64,000 bases of DNA. It comes from Desulfoscipio sp. XC116. GTDB taxonomy: Bacteria > Bacillota > Desulfotomaculia > Desulfotomaculales > Desulfallaceae. Under the pieces are notes generated by a model that was not told the DNA's origin, did not search any database, and worked only from the letters and a program-made list of their open reading frames with translations. The translations under genes were made by a program, and so were the position numbers. Position 1 is the first letter of the stretch, and each line of letters begins with the position of its first letter. The stretch is from positions 310,001-374,000 of the forward strand of contig NZ_CP156660.1 of NCBI RefSeq assembly GCF_039851975.1, written 5' to 3'. Of the stretch, positions 1-9,697 are shown one piece after another.

Positions 1-490
1 TGGGGTTGCCTTCGGCCCGGATAAAATTATTCATACCCATGCTTATGGAGAAAATAGCCGACCCCAGCATAATAATATGGGTAAAGTCCCGGGCGTAGGG
101 CAAAACTTCCCGGCTTGCTCCAAAGATGATTAAGATTTGTTCGGAAAATAACATATAAATAATCGTTAAAATTAACGGCAATATAACTAACATGGTAGCG
201 CCATTGCCGGCTACCTTTTCCGCTTCCTCCATATTTTGTTGTCCCATGCGTATAGAAATCAACGCCGTAGCGCCGACACCAATCAAAATGGAAACACCCA
301 TTAGAATAATCATTATCGGAAAGGCCACCGTTGTGGCCGCTATAGCTATGGCGCCGACCCCTTGCCCTACAAAGATTCTATCAATAACGTTATAAAGGGC
401 ATTAATCAGCATGCCCACTATGGCCGGCAAGGAAAATTTCCAAAGTAAGCTGCCGATCTTTTCTTCCCCCATAATTGTGCTTTTTGCCAT
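1..490 (-). CDS. MATE family efflux transporter, N-terminal part (runs off the window)
   Basis: This is the N-terminal 163 codons of an integral membrane multidrug/toxin extrusion protein, which would export organic cations or drugs using a Na+ or H+ gradient. The reverse-strand reading frame from the ATG at 490 encodes MAKSTIMGEEKIGSLLWKFS followed by hydrophobic helices with the MATE N-terminal pattern (LPAIVGMLINALYNVIDRIF, then FVGQGVGAIAIA). The C-terminal two thirds lie outside the window. It is transcribed divergently from fdhA, with about 520 bp between them. The family call is firm; the substrate is unknown. Confidence 0.88.
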   Translation of the reverse strand, partial: MAKSTIMGEEKIGSLLWKFSLPAIVGMLINALYNVIDRIFVGQGVGAIAIAATTVAFPIMIILMGVSILIGVGATALISIRMGQQNMEEAEKVAGNGATMLVILPLILTIIYMLFSEQILIIFGASREVLPYARDFTHIIMLGSAIFSISMGMNNFIRAEGNP

Positions 491-1013
491 GTTAAGACCC
501 CTTTATATTTTTATGTGTAGCAGCCCAAAATCCATAACAACACATTCTATCGCGTAGAATTTTTTGCGTCAACATGTAAAAGTACGGGATTGTCTTCTTG
601 GTTTCGTGCTCTGCTCACATCTTCTGTCTTCTTCTGTAAAAATTATTTTAATAAAGCAGGATTTTAAATCGGGTTGTCTAACTTTAATATTACATTACAA
701 CATAATAATATGCTCCGAGTTTTCCTGCCTAAAGCAGTTTGGCCATGGCAGTTTAAACTGTTGGGTAGAATCGGAAACGAGTTCGCCTTCCGTGGTTGGA
801 AAGGAGCTTGATCTTAAGACTAAAATATTTGGCAGTTCATATTTGGCAACTTGTTTTTTATTATGTAATCTTGAGATCACAATAAAGGTTCTCCAGCCAT
901 GGCTGGAGATTTTTATTTACCCCGGGGCATTTTGCACTCATCAAGCCGGCCGCTAAACCGGCTGCTTAATAAGACAGTAAAGGAAAATTAATAATGATAG
1001 GAGTGGTAGTGTT
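491..1013. other. Intergenic region between MATE gene and fdhA
   Basis: This divergent intergenic region carries no credible gene: the open frames at 564-956 (+) and 695-880 (-) have no recognisable protein character. It holds two hairpins on the fdhA side, a perfect palindrome at 891-908 followed by a T-rich stretch, and a GC-rich stem at 944-963 (AGCCGG/CCGGCT). A good ribosome binding site (AGGAG, 999-1003) precedes the GTG start of fdhA. Confidence 0.5.
891..915 (+). terminator. Palindromic hairpin with T-rich tail upstream of fdhA
   Basis: CTCCAGCCA/TGGCTGGAG (891-908) is a perfect 18-bp palindrome followed by ATTTTTATTT. It lies about 100 bp before the fdhA start. It could be a terminator or attenuator in the fdhA leader, or a protein binding site. 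Which one cannot be decided from sequence alone. Confidence 0.4.
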
Positions 1014-3701
1014 GTGGAAATGGTCAACTTAGTTATTAACGGCCAAGAAATTGAAGTTCCGGCGGGCACTACGGTCTTAAACGCCGCCGAACAAATGGGC
1101 GTCCACATCCCCAGGCTTTGCTACGAATCGGACCTGAGCCCGTTTGGGGCGTGTCGTTTATGCGTGGTGGAGATTGAGGGGATGCGTAACCTGCCGGCTT
1201 CCTGTGTGACTGCCGTAACTCCCGGTATGGTGGTGCAAACGCACTCGCCGGCGGTAATTGAGGCCAGGCGTACCATTCTTGAACTACTGATTGCCAATCA
1301 CCCCTTGGATTGTCTTACCTGTGAAAAAATGGGTGATTGCAAGCTGGCTCAATACTGTTATGAATATGGCGTTAAGACAAGTCCCTTTATCGGTGAGAAA
1401 CACGATTATCCGCTGGAAGACAGCAACCCCTTTATCGTACGTGACCCCAACAAGTGTATCTTATGCGGCAAATGTATACGGGCTTGCGCGGAAATAACCG
1501 GTAAAAATAATTTGGACTTTGCTTACCGTGGCTTTGATACCAAGGCTACCACTTTCTTTGATGTTCCTTTTGTGGAATCCGACTGCGTCTTCTGCGGGGC
1601 CTGTGTTTCCGTATGTCCCACGGGAGCGTTGATGGAAAAGCAGATCCAGGGCAAAGCCAGGCACTGGGAATTGCAGAAAGTTGCAACTACCTGCCCGTTC
1701 TGCGGCACCGGCTGCAGTTTTGACTTGTGTGTCCATGACGGCCGGGTTGTAGGGGTCAAATCAGGCCCGGACGGTGTGGTGAACGGTCGCGCCCTTTGCA
1801 TTAAGGGGAGGTTTGGCTGGGACTTTATTTATAGCGATCGGCGCTTGACTACTCCCCTGATTAAACGCGACGGAGAATTTACACCGGCATCTTGGGATGA
1901 GGCGTTTGATGTAATTGCGGAACGGCTGGGCGAAATAAAAGCGAAATATGGCGGCGATGCTTTTGCCGCTCTGAGTTCGGCCAGGTGTACCAATGAGGAA
2001 AATTATCTTGTACAAAAATTCACACGGGGGGTGATGGGCACAAATAATGTAGACCATTGTGCCCGTACCTGACACGCTCCGACAGTAGCCGGTCTGGCTA
2101 CTTCTTTCGGAAGCGGCGCAATGACTAATTCTATTTCAGAAATTGACCATGCCGAGCTGTTGTTCCTGGTAGGTACGAATACCACTGAAGCTCACCCGAT
2201 TATTGGTTATAAAATGAGACAGGCGACACGCCGGGGTGCGAAACTCATTGTTGTAGATCCCAGGCGCATAGAACTGGCGGAGGAAGCCGATTACTGGCTG
2301 CGTATCCGGACAGGAACCGATATACCGTTTCTCAATGGACTGATGCATATTATCATCGCTGAAGAGCTTTATGATAAGGCTTTTGTTGAAGAGCGGACCG
2401 AGAATTTTGAAGCCTTAAAGGAAACCGTTAAAAAATATACACCCGAGTATGTATCCGATTTAACCGGTATACCGGTAGAGGATTTGTATGCGGTGGCCCG
2501 CCTTTACGCCGGTACCGACAAAGCAATGACTTTTTATACCCTGGGTATTACCGAGCACGTATGTGGAACAAATAATGTAATGAGCATTGCCAACCTGGCC
2601 ATGCTGACCGGGCACATGGGACGGCCGGGCACCGGGGTCAACCCGATACGCGGTCAAAACAACGTGCAGGGCGCCTGTGACATGGGGGCGCTGCCCAATG
2701 TATTCACGGGTTACCAGAAGGTGATTGACCCGGCGGCGCGGGAAAAATTTGAGCAGGCTTGGGGCGCTTCTCTGTCCGGTGATATTGGGCTGATGATTCC
2801 CGAGATGTTTGATAAAGCCAATTCCGGCGACTTGAAAGCGATGTATATTCTTGGCGAAAATCCGGTGCTTACCGATCCCAACAGCAACCATATTCGCTCC
2901 GGCCTTGAAAAGTTGGAGTTTCTGGTGGTTCACGAGCTGTTCCTGACCGAAACCGCGGAATATGCTGATGTAATTCTGCCTGCCGCCAGTTTTGCGGAAA
3001 CGGATGGTACCTTTACCAATACCGAGCGCCGGGTGCAGCGGGTTAGAAAGGCCATTGAGCCTTTGCCGGGCAAAGCCAACTGGCAGGCTATTGCGGAACT
3101 TTGCGGTAAAATGGGTTGCCCCGCCGATTATGTAAGTGCCGAGGAGATCTTTAACGAGATGGCGTCTCTAACGCCGTCCTATGGCGGTATAAGCTACCCG
3201 CGCATTGAGCAAAAGGGGATTCAGTGGCCGTGTCCGACCGCCGATCATCCGGGGACACCTTATCTGCACGCCAATTCATTTGTCCGGGGCAAGGGCCTGT
3301 TCCAGTCTATTGAACATGTTCCGCCCGCGGAATTGCCGGATCAGAAGTATCCCTACTTGCTGTCTACGGGTCGCATACTGTACCACTACAATGTAACCAC
3401 ACCGTATTCCGCTTCCATCAACAGTATGTGGTCACAAGAGTATGCCGAAGTTAATCCGGAAGATGCTGCCCGTTTGGGACTGTCTACCGGCGATACCGCA
3501 AGGGTAACCTCACGGCGGGGAGAGGTGACCACGAAAGTGCGGGTTACCGACCGGGTTCCCCCCGGTATGGTTTGGATGTCCTTCCATTACGGGGATACTC
3601 CTACTAATGCTTTGACCAGCGCCGCTCTTGATCCGATAACTAAAACCGGTGAGTATAAAGCTTGCGCTATTAAGATTGAAAAGATACAAGAGGCAGTCTA
3701 A
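1014..3701 (+). CDS. fdhA: Selenocysteine-containing formate dehydrogenase, catalytic subunit FdhA
   Basis: This is a cytoplasmic Mo/W-bis-MGD formate dehydrogenase, interconverting formate and CO2. The gene is one reading frame of 896 codons interrupted by TGA at 2070-2072, read as selenocysteine (residue 353). The context CART-U-HAPTVAGL matches the CxxxUH-type active site of FdhF and Moorella FdhA, and the frame continues unbroken to 3701. The N-terminus has a NuoG-like [2Fe-2S] domain (Cys36, 47, 50, 64), a Cys-rich His/Cys cluster (about 95-120) and two [4Fe-4S] motifs near residues 148 and 190. The Mo domain begins with CPFCGTGC near 226, and the C-terminus carries the molydopterin dinucleotide-binding domain. 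The 895-residue length is close to Moorella FdhA. The start is the GTG at 1014 with AGGAG ten bases upstream. moeA follows. No NuoE/NuoF-type partner is visible here. Mo versus W cannot be told from sequence. Confidence 0.95.
2070..2110 (+). promoter_or_regulatory. SECIS element at the fdhA selenocysteine codon
   Basis: The TGA (2070-2072) is followed by an mRNA hairpin. GTAGCC (2085-2090) pairs with GGCTAC (2096-2101) around the loop GGTCT. A lower stem CCGA (2079-2082) can pair with TCGG (2107-2110). The GGUCU apical loop is the same as that of the well-studied E. coli fdhF SECIS, at a comparable distance from the UGA. It would recruit SelB-Sec-tRNA. selABCD genes are not in the window. Confidence 0.85.
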
Positions 3702-3823
3702 GTTAAAATGAGGGATATTGTCGGCCCGGGGCATGGCGGTTTTTGCCTGAAGTGTGATGTTTGTCGTTCCCGGCCTGTTCATCTGACAAGTCCGCAGGCA
3801 TGGTAAACGGAGGAATAAAAAAC

Positions 3824-5056
3824 ATGCTGACCAAAATAACGCTTGAAGAGGCCCAGGAACTTATAATACGTAATTGCAGTCCTTTGCCCGGACAGTCGGT
3901 TCCTCTGGCCGAAGCTGCCGGCCGCGTATGCCGCCAGGAAATTTATACCGAATATGATTTGCCTCCTTGCTGCCAGTCGGCAGTAGATGGCTATGCTGTT
4001 TCAACGGACGGTTGTGCAGGTGAAAAATATCAGCTAAAGGAAAGTCTTCGTCCGGGTGACTATCCGGAATTTTCCCTTGAACCGGGACAGGCTGCCGGTG
4101 TGGTAACCGGCGGCCCGGTACCCCCCGGTACCCGGGCTGTTATACCCTGGGAATTTACTGAAGTAAAAGACGGGTATGTTGTCACTGCCAGGGAGGTTGC
4201 CCCCGGTGCTAATCTAAAATCTCCGGGGGAGGACTTTCATGGCGGCGATATTATTGCGCGGCGCGGCGTTCCGCTTGGCCCGGGGTTGGTCGGTGTTTTA
4301 GCCGCTTACGGTATAAGTGATGTCAATGTTTTTGCACGGCCCAAGGTAGCTATTTTAAGCCTGGGACGGGAGATTGTACATTATCAGACGGTACCTGCGC
4401 CCGGTCAAATGAGGGACAGCAACGGCCCGCTTTTGGCTGCTCTCGTGCAGCGCGAAGGCGGCCGGGTATTGGGCGTGGAAACAGTTGGTGATGCGGAACA
4501 GGATCTGGTCAGGGGGTGTCTGGAAAAGCTGCTGCGCCAGGCGGATGTGGTGATAACTACCGGAGGTGCGGCGTCAGGCGTTTGCGACCAAGCTCTTAAT
4601 ATGATCAAGCAGACAGGAGCACGCTTGCTGTTCTGGGATGTTAAAATAAAACCGGGCAGTCATAGCGGCGCTGCCATACTAAATTCCAAGCCGATTATTT
4701 CATTATCGGGCAATCCGGCTGCTTGTGTGGTGGGATATCACTTGCTTGCCGCCCCGTTGTTGCATGCCCTGCAGGGCCTTGATCCGCATCCGGTGCGCTT
4801 TGAAGCGATATGCGCAAACGCCTGGCGAAAAAAAGGCGGGCCCCGAAGATTCGTCAGGGGGTATGTATTCTGGAAGCAAAATCAGTGGCAGGTTGCATTT
4901 TTACCGGGTCAGAAATCAAGCATGCTGCGGTCATTAATCGGCTATAACGCGTTAATTGACCTGCCTGCAGGCCACCCGCCTGTTGAAGAAGGACAAAAGG
5001 TATCAGTTATACCATTGCTTGCCTGTAACTTTACCCGAGAGTTACCATTTGTGTAG
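3824..5056 (+). CDS. moeA: Molybdopterin molybdenumtransferase MoeA
   Basis: MoeA inserts molybdate into adenylylated molybdopterin in the last step of Moco synthesis. This 410-residue protein has the usual order: MoeA N-terminal domain with the SAVDGYAV signature near residue 49, a MoCF/MogA-like domain with the ITTGGAASGVCDQ motif near 246-260, GNPAACVV near 300, and a C-terminal domain IV. Start ATG 3824 has a strong ACGGAGG site ten bases upstream; an in-frame ATG at 3800 is less well placed. It lies 122 bp after fdhA in the same direction and is followed by a clear terminator, so fdhA-moeA probably form one unit supplying cofactor to the formate dehydrogenase. Confidence 0.9.
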   Translation: MLTKITLEEAQELIIRNCSPLPGQSVPLAEAAGRVCRQEIYTEYDLPPCCQSAVDGYAVSTDGCAGEKYQLKESLRPGDYPEFSLEPGQAAGVVTGGPVPPGTRAVIPWEFTEVKDGYVVTAREVAPGANLKSPGEDFHGGDIIARRGVPLGPGLVGVLAAYGISDVNVFARPKVAILSLGREIVHYQTVPAPGQMRDSNGPLLAALVQREGGRVLGVETVGDAEQDLVRGCLEKLLRQADVVITTGGAASGVCDQALNMIKQTGARLLFWDVKIKPGSHSGAAILNSKPIISLSGNPAACVVGYHLLAAPLLHALQGLDPHPVRFEAICANAWRKKGGPRRFVRGYVFWKQNQWQVAFLPGQKSSMLRSLIGYNALIDLPAGHPPVEEGQKVSVIPLLACNFTRELPFV

Positions 5057-5089
5057 TCAGCGATAATAAAAAAGTCGCTGACTTTTTTT
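5056..5089 (+). terminator. Rho-independent terminator after moeA
   Basis: GTCAGCGA (5056-5063) pairs with TCGCTGAC (5075-5082) and is followed directly by seven T. The stem begins at the moeA stop codon. Confidence 0.85.
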
Positions 5090-5460
5090 GCTTGCCTTGT
5101 ACTTTGAGTGTGCGTGCGAAAAGGCGGGCTCCGGCGGGGCTGTTGCACAACGGGCTACTGCATGGTATTTAGCAGCTAAAATTCCTGTCTATATTCAATG
5201 ATATGGGCAGGAATTTTTGTATTAGGATCAGAATTCAGAATATAATAACCATTAGATAGTGGAAATTAGCTAATTTATCGGACATGTAACACAAAGCTGT
5301 AACAGTAGTAATGATTAATCTGCAATCCTGCTTAAATTCGGCATGTGCTTGTTTGGCACATCATTTTGATGCAATTGTATCATAATGGAACTATGCGGCG
5401 GTCATATTTGGGACATATTTGGAGAACGGATGGGTATCTTAATATGACAAGAAATAACAT

Positions 5461-5489
5461 TTGATAGCCAGTTTAAGGTTTTATATAAT
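5461..5489 (+). promoter_or_regulatory. Sigma-A type promoter of the 5816 gene
   Basis: TTGATA (5461-5466), a 17-bp spacer and a perfect TATAAT (5484-5489). A start near 5496 would give a 5' leader of about 320 nt before the gene at 5816. Confidence 0.65.
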
Positions 5490-5495
5490 CTTAAG

Positions 5496-5700
5496 GTGGT
5501 AAGGTAATATGAATTAGCATGGATTTTGCTTGTATTAATAACAAAATAATTATTCCGGGCCATCTTATCTAAAGTGAGAGCTAAGGTAGTATGGCCGCTA
5601 TGGTTTGTCGAAAAAACGGCAAGCTTTCCGATGCGGAAAGGAGTACAGTATAATACTTTGGTCTTAAGACCGGGATGCTGTATTTTTACTGCGTTCAGGT
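5496..5700 (+). promoter_or_regulatory. Structured 5' leader, possible riboswitch or attenuator of unknown class
   Basis: Between the promoter at 5461-5489 and the gene at 5816 the transcript would fold into several stems: GGCCAT (5558-5563) with ATGGCC (5591-5596), a CTTTCC/GGAAAG hairpin around 5624-5640, and a terminator-like structure in which TACAG (5643-5647) pairs with CTGTA around an inner GGTC-TTAA-GACC hairpin, followed by a T run near 5681-5686. I compared it mentally with common riboswitch classes, including Moco, c-di-GMP and THF, and found no convincing match. The function as a regulatory RNA is inference. Confidence 0.4.
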
Positions 5701-5815
5701 CTTTTTATTGTTTTAGGTTTATGCTTTTGGGTGTTTATGCCTGACTGTTATTGGGGACGAGGATAATTGATAAGTTGTTTTAGATTAGCGTGCGCCAATG
5801 AAAGGGGCTGTGAGC

Positions 5816-6841
5816 ATGAGATCTGTACCGGTACAGGAGGCAGTGGGGATGGTGCTTTGCCATGATCTCACCCAGATTATCCCCGGTAAGGCTAAAAAAC
5901 CACTGTTTAAAAAGGGACATGTTGTTAAGCCTGAGGATATTCCCAGTCTGTTGGATATCGGCAAAGAGCATCTCTATGTTTGGGAAATGCGCGAAGGAAT
6001 TCTGCACGAAAACGAGGCGGCACTGCGCATGGCCACGGCGGCCGCCGGCGATGGTCTCATCTTATCGGAACCCAGTGAAGGAAAGGTTAGCTTGCTGGCC
6101 GCGGAAGACGGACTGTTAAAAATCAATACAAACGCTTTATTTGCAGTTAATGAGCAAGAGCAGGTTATGTTTGCCACCCTACATTCAAATCAGCTGATTA
6201 AAAAGAATAGAATAGTGGCCGGTACGCGTATTATTCCGCTGGTTATAGAAGAGAAAATCATTACCGGCATAGAGCATATCTGCCGGGAATGTTTTCCCCT
6301 GGTGGAGATAAAACCTTTGAGATCTATGCGAGTCGGGATGGTAACCACGGGCAGCGAAGTGTACAAAGGGCGTATTCAGGATAAGTTTGGGCCGGTAGTG
6401 ACAGCTAAATTGGCCGAGTGGGGCAGTGAAGTCGCCAGGCAGATTTTAGTATCCGACAGCATAGACATGATTGTAGCAGCCATTAAGGAATTAATGGAAG
6501 AGGGGGTCGATATGATCCTGGTTACCGGTGGCATGTCGGTGGATCCCGATGATGTAACGCCTGCGGGCGTGGTTGCCGCCGGGGGGCGCATTGTCAGTTA
6601 TGGGGCGCCCGCTCTGCCGGGGGCTATGTTTATGATGGCTTATATTGACGAACTGCCTATAATGGGTTTGCCCGGGTGTGTTATGTATCACCGAAGCAGT
6701 ATATTCGATTTAATAGCGCCGCGGGTTTTGGCAGGGGAAGTGATTACTCGCAGGGATATTATTGCCCTGGGTTATGGCGGTCTTTGTTCCAACTGTCATG
6801 AATGCCGTTTTCCCGATTGCGGTTTTGGCAAGGGTATTTAA
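5816..6841 (+). CDS. MoeA/MogA-like molybdopterin-binding protein with C-terminal Cys cluster
   Basis: The 341-residue protein carries the MoCF (molybdopterin-binding) fold seen in MoeA, MogA and CinA. Motifs are VTTGSEV near residue 182 and LVTGGMSVDPDD near 236-247, the latter a molybdopterin/ATP-binding loop. It lacks the full MoeA domain set. It ends in a Cys/His-rich tail (CSNCHECRFPDCGFGKG) that could bind a metal or Fe-S cluster. ATG 5816 is preferred because AAGGGG lies nine bases upstream; the in-frame ATG at 5798 has no ribosome site. Such proteins usually sit next to xanthine dehydrogenase-family enzymes, as here with mop 65 bp downstream. A role in cofactor delivery or sensing for Mop is inference. 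Confidence 0.82.
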   Translation: MRSVPVQEAVGMVLCHDLTQIIPGKAKKPLFKKGHVVKPEDIPSLLDIGKEHLYVWEMREGILHENEAALRMATAAAGDGLILSEPSEGKVSLLAAEDGLLKINTNALFAVNEQEQVMFATLHSNQLIKKNRIVAGTRIIPLVIEEKIITGIEHICRECFPLVEIKPLRSMRVGMVTTGSEVYKGRIQDKFGPVVTAKLAEWGSEVARQILVSDSIDMIVAAIKELMEEGVDMILVTGGMSVDPDDVTPAGVVAAGGRIVSYGAPALPGAMFMMAYIDELPIMGLPGCVMYHRSSIFDLIAPRVLAGEVITRRDIIALGYGGLCSNCHECRFPDCGFGKGI

Positions 6842-6906
6842 AGTACCGGTTAACAACGTGTGAAATAAGTAAATATTTAATATACTTAATATAAGGAGAT
6901 GAATAT

Positions 6907-9684
6907 ATGCTTAAGAAAAGAGTTAACATTAACGGTGCCAATATGTCTTTGGTTGCCGACCCGGAAACCGCTCTGGCAGATGTTCTCCGCGGACAACTGC
7001 ATTTGACCGGTACCAAGATTGGCTGCGGCAAGGCCCAGTGCGGTGCTTGTTCGGTCATTATGAACGGCAAAGTTATCTTGTCCTGTGTCACCAAGATGAA
7101 AAAGGTTCCCGATGATGCCATTATTACTACCATTGAAGGCATCGGCACCCCCTCCAATCTGCATGCTCTGCAGCTGGCCTGGGTCAAACATGGCGCCGCC
7201 CAGTGCGGTTTTTGCGCATCCGGCTTTATTATCTCCGCCAAGGCCCTGCTTGACGAAAATCTTAATCCGACCAGGGAAGAGGTGCGCGCCTGGTTCCAGA
7301 AGCATAAGAATGTTTGCCGCTGCACGGGGTACAAGCCTCAGGTGGACGCAGTGATGGACGCCGCCCGCCTGATGCGCGGCGAAATAACCGTGGCTGATTT
7401 AAACTTCCAAATGCCGGCCGACGGTAAAATTTTAGGCACCGATTACCCGCGTCCTTCGGCCGTGGCTAAAGTTACCGGCACCATTGATTACGGCGCCGAT
7501 TTCGGTCTCAAAATGCCGCCCGGTACTCTGCAGCTTAAACTGGTCCAGGCCCAGGTTTCTCACGCTAAGATTTTAGCCGTTGATACATCCGAAGCTGAAA
7601 AAATGCCTGGGGTTTACAAAATTGTCACCCACAAAGACGTTAAAGGCAAAAACCGCGTTAACGGCCTGAACTTCCCGAGCAACAAGGGAGACAGCTATGA
7701 CCGGCCCATCCTGTGCGATGAGAAGGTTTTCCAGTATGGTGACGCCATTGCTATCGTTTGCGCGGACACCGAAGCCCATGCTCAGGCCGCGGTGGAAAAA
7801 GTCAATGTGGAATTGGAAGTGCTTCCGGCTTATATGAGCGCACCTGCCGCTATGGAGCCCGACGCTATTGAAATTCACCCCGGCACTCCGAACGTTTACT
7901 TTAAACAGGAAAACATAAAGGGCGAGGATACCGCGCCGCTGATGGAAAAAGCGGATGTTGTGGTATCCATGGAAGACCTGTTTGTTGGCCGCCAGCCTCA
8001 CCTGCCCATTGAGCCGGACGTTGCCGCCGCTTACCATGATGACAACGGCAACCTGCAGATTTTATCCAAGAGTATCGGACTTGACCTGCACGCTGCCATG
8101 ATTAGTGAAGGCCTTGGTCTCGAGCCCGGTAAAAATCTGTTCCTGTCTCAGTTTCCGGGGGTGGGCGGCACCTTTGGCTACAAGTTCAGCCCCACCATTG
8201 AAGCGCTGGTTGGTGTTGCGACTATGGCCACCGGCAAGCCCTGTTTCTTAAACTTCAATTATTACCAGCAGATTACCTACACCGGCAAACGGTCCCCCTT
8301 CTTTATGGACGTTAAGTACGGTGCCAATAAAGACGGCAAAATCATTGCTCTGGAACATAACTATGCGGTTGACCACGGCCCATACTCTGAGTTTGGCGAT
8401 CTCCTTACCTTGCGGGGCGCTCAATTCATCGGTGCGGGTTATGGCATCCCGAACATCAAGGGAGTTGGCTACACGGTCTGCACCAATCATGGCTGGGGTT
8501 CCGCCTTTAGGGGTTACGGTTCGCCCCAAAGTCTTTTTGCCTCTGAGACTTTAATGGACGTTTTGGCCGAGAAATTGGGTATGGATCCGCTGGAGCTGCG
8601 CTATATTAATGCGTACCGCCCCGGCGATACCAACCCCTCAGGCCATGAGCCCGAAGTATACTCCATGACCGCATTAATCGACGCGATCAGGCCCAAGTAC
8701 CAGGCTGCTCTGGAAAAGGCTAAAACGCTCTCTACGCCGGAGAAAAAACGTGGTGTTGGCGTGTCTGTCGGTGTCTACGGCTGTGGTTTGGATGGCGTGG
8801 ACGGTGCTGAAGTTTGGGTGGAATTGTTGGCCGACGGCAGGATCCAGGTGAGCACCAACTGGCAGGACCATGGGCAGGGTGCGGATATGGGTCTCTTGGG
8901 CACCTCCCATGAAGTTTTGCGGCCAATGGGTATCAAGCCCGAGCAAATCAAGCTGGTTATGAATGATATGAACTTGGCTCCGGCCGGCGGGCCGGCCGGC
9001 GGCAGCCGCTCCCAGGTGGTTATCGGCAACGCTGCGGTAAACGGCTGCGAGCAACTGGTGAGCGCACTTAAGAAAGCTGACGGAACCTACATGAACTATG
9101 ACGAGGCAGTTGCCAATGGCGTTGCCCTGAAATATGAAGGTAAGTGGAGCACGGCTGCCGATAATTGCACCGCCTGCGATGAACAAGGTCAAGGCAAACC
9201 ATTTGCCGTTTACATGTACGGTGTCTTTTTAGCGGAAGTGGAAGTGGATACCAAGACCGGCAAGGCTCAGGTCGCAGGTATGACCATGGCTGCCGACGTC
9301 GGAGAAGTTATTAACAAGACAGTTGTTGACGGGCAAATCTACGGTGGTTTGGCCCAAGGCATTGGCCTTGCGCTTACCGAAGATTTTGAAGATCTGAAGA
9401 AGCATACCACTATGGCTGCCTGCGGTATCCCTTACGTTAAGGACGTTCCTGATAATATAGAAATCATCTACGCAAACCACCAGCGTAAACATGGCCCGCA
9501 CGGTGCTTCCGGCGTGGGTGAACTGCCGCTTACTTCTCCGCATGCCGCTATTTGCAACGCCATATACAACGCCTGCGGAGTGCGGATTACACAGCTTCCG
9601 GCTCTGCCGAAGAAGATACTGGCCGGTTTGCAGGGTCAAGAAATCCCGGCGGTCAAACGGCCCATTAAAAACCCTGCTTATTAA
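6907..9684 (+). CDS. mop: Molybdenum aldehyde oxidoreductase (Mop-type, xanthine oxidase family)
   Basis: The enzyme oxidises aldehydes to carboxylic acids using molybdopterin cytosine dinucleotide. This 925-residue single chain matches the Desulfovibrio gigas aldehyde oxidoreductase over its whole length. It has a plant-type [2Fe-2S] domain (CGKAQCGACSV, residues about 39-49), a second helical [2Fe-2S] domain (CGFC near 99 and CRCTGYKP near 136), then the two Mo-binding regions with GGTFGYKFSP near 421 and AFRGYGSPQS near 532. The catalytic glutamate sits in GASGVGELPLTSPHAA (Glu872, equivalent to D. gigas Glu869). There is no FAD domain, as in D. gigas. The RBS AAGGAG lies ten bases before ATG 6907. 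It is the head gene of a module running to 19.4 kb. Confidence 0.93.
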   Translation: MLKKRVNINGANMSLVADPETALADVLRGQLHLTGTKIGCGKAQCGACSVIMNGKVILSCVTKMKKVPDDAIITTIEGIGTPSNLHALQLAWVKHGAAQCGFCASGFIISAKALLDENLNPTREEVRAWFQKHKNVCRCTGYKPQVDAVMDAARLMRGEITVADLNFQMPADGKILGTDYPRPSAVAKVTGTIDYGADFGLKMPPGTLQLKLVQAQVSHAKILAVDTSEAEKMPGVYKIVTHKDVKGKNRVNGLNFPSNKGDSYDRPILCDEKVFQYGDAIAIVCADTEAHAQAAVEKVNVELEVLPAYMSAPAAMEPDAIEIHPGTPNVYFKQENIKGEDTAPLMEKADVVVSMEDLFVGRQPHLPIEPDVAAAYHDDNGNLQILSKSIGLDLHAAMISEGLGLEPGKNLFLSQFPGVGGTFGYKFSPTIEALVGVATMATGKPCFLNFNYYQQITYTGKRSPFFMDVKYGANKDGKIIALEHNYAVDHGPYSEFGDLLTLRGAQFIGAGYGIPNIKGVGYTVCTNHGWGSAFRGYGSPQSLFASETLMDVLAEKLGMDPLELRYINAYRPGDTNPSGHEPEVYSMTALIDAIRPKYQAALEKAKTLSTPEKKRGVGVSVGVYGCGLDGVDGAEVWVELLADGRIQVSTNWQDHGQGADMGLLGTSHEVLRPMGIKPEQIKLVMNDMNLAPAGGPAGGSRSQVVIGNAAVNGCEQLVSALKKADGTYMNYDEAVANGVALKYEGKWSTAADNCTACDEQGQGKPFAVYMYGVFLAEVEVDTKTGKAQVAGMTMAADVGEVINKTVVDGQIYGGLAQGIGLALTEDFEDLKKHTTMAACGIPYVKDVPDNIEIIYANHQRKHGPHGASGVGELPLTSPHAAICNAIYNACGVRITQLPALPKKILAGLQGQEIPAVKRPIKNPAY

Positions 9685-9697
9685 GCATTAAAATCTC

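Noticed and set aside
564-956. 130-codon open frame in the MATE-fdhA intergenic region
   Set aside because: No ribosome site, no recognisable protein character, and it runs through the palindrome at 891-908; likely chance.
2121-3701. Separate formate dehydrogenase gene starting at 2121
   Set aside because: It is the continuation of fdhA through the selenocysteine TGA; no start signal of its own is needed.
5558-5690. Moco, c-di-GMP or THF riboswitch before the 5816 gene
   Set aside because: The visible stems do not give the conserved cores of these classes as I know them; kept as unclassified leader.
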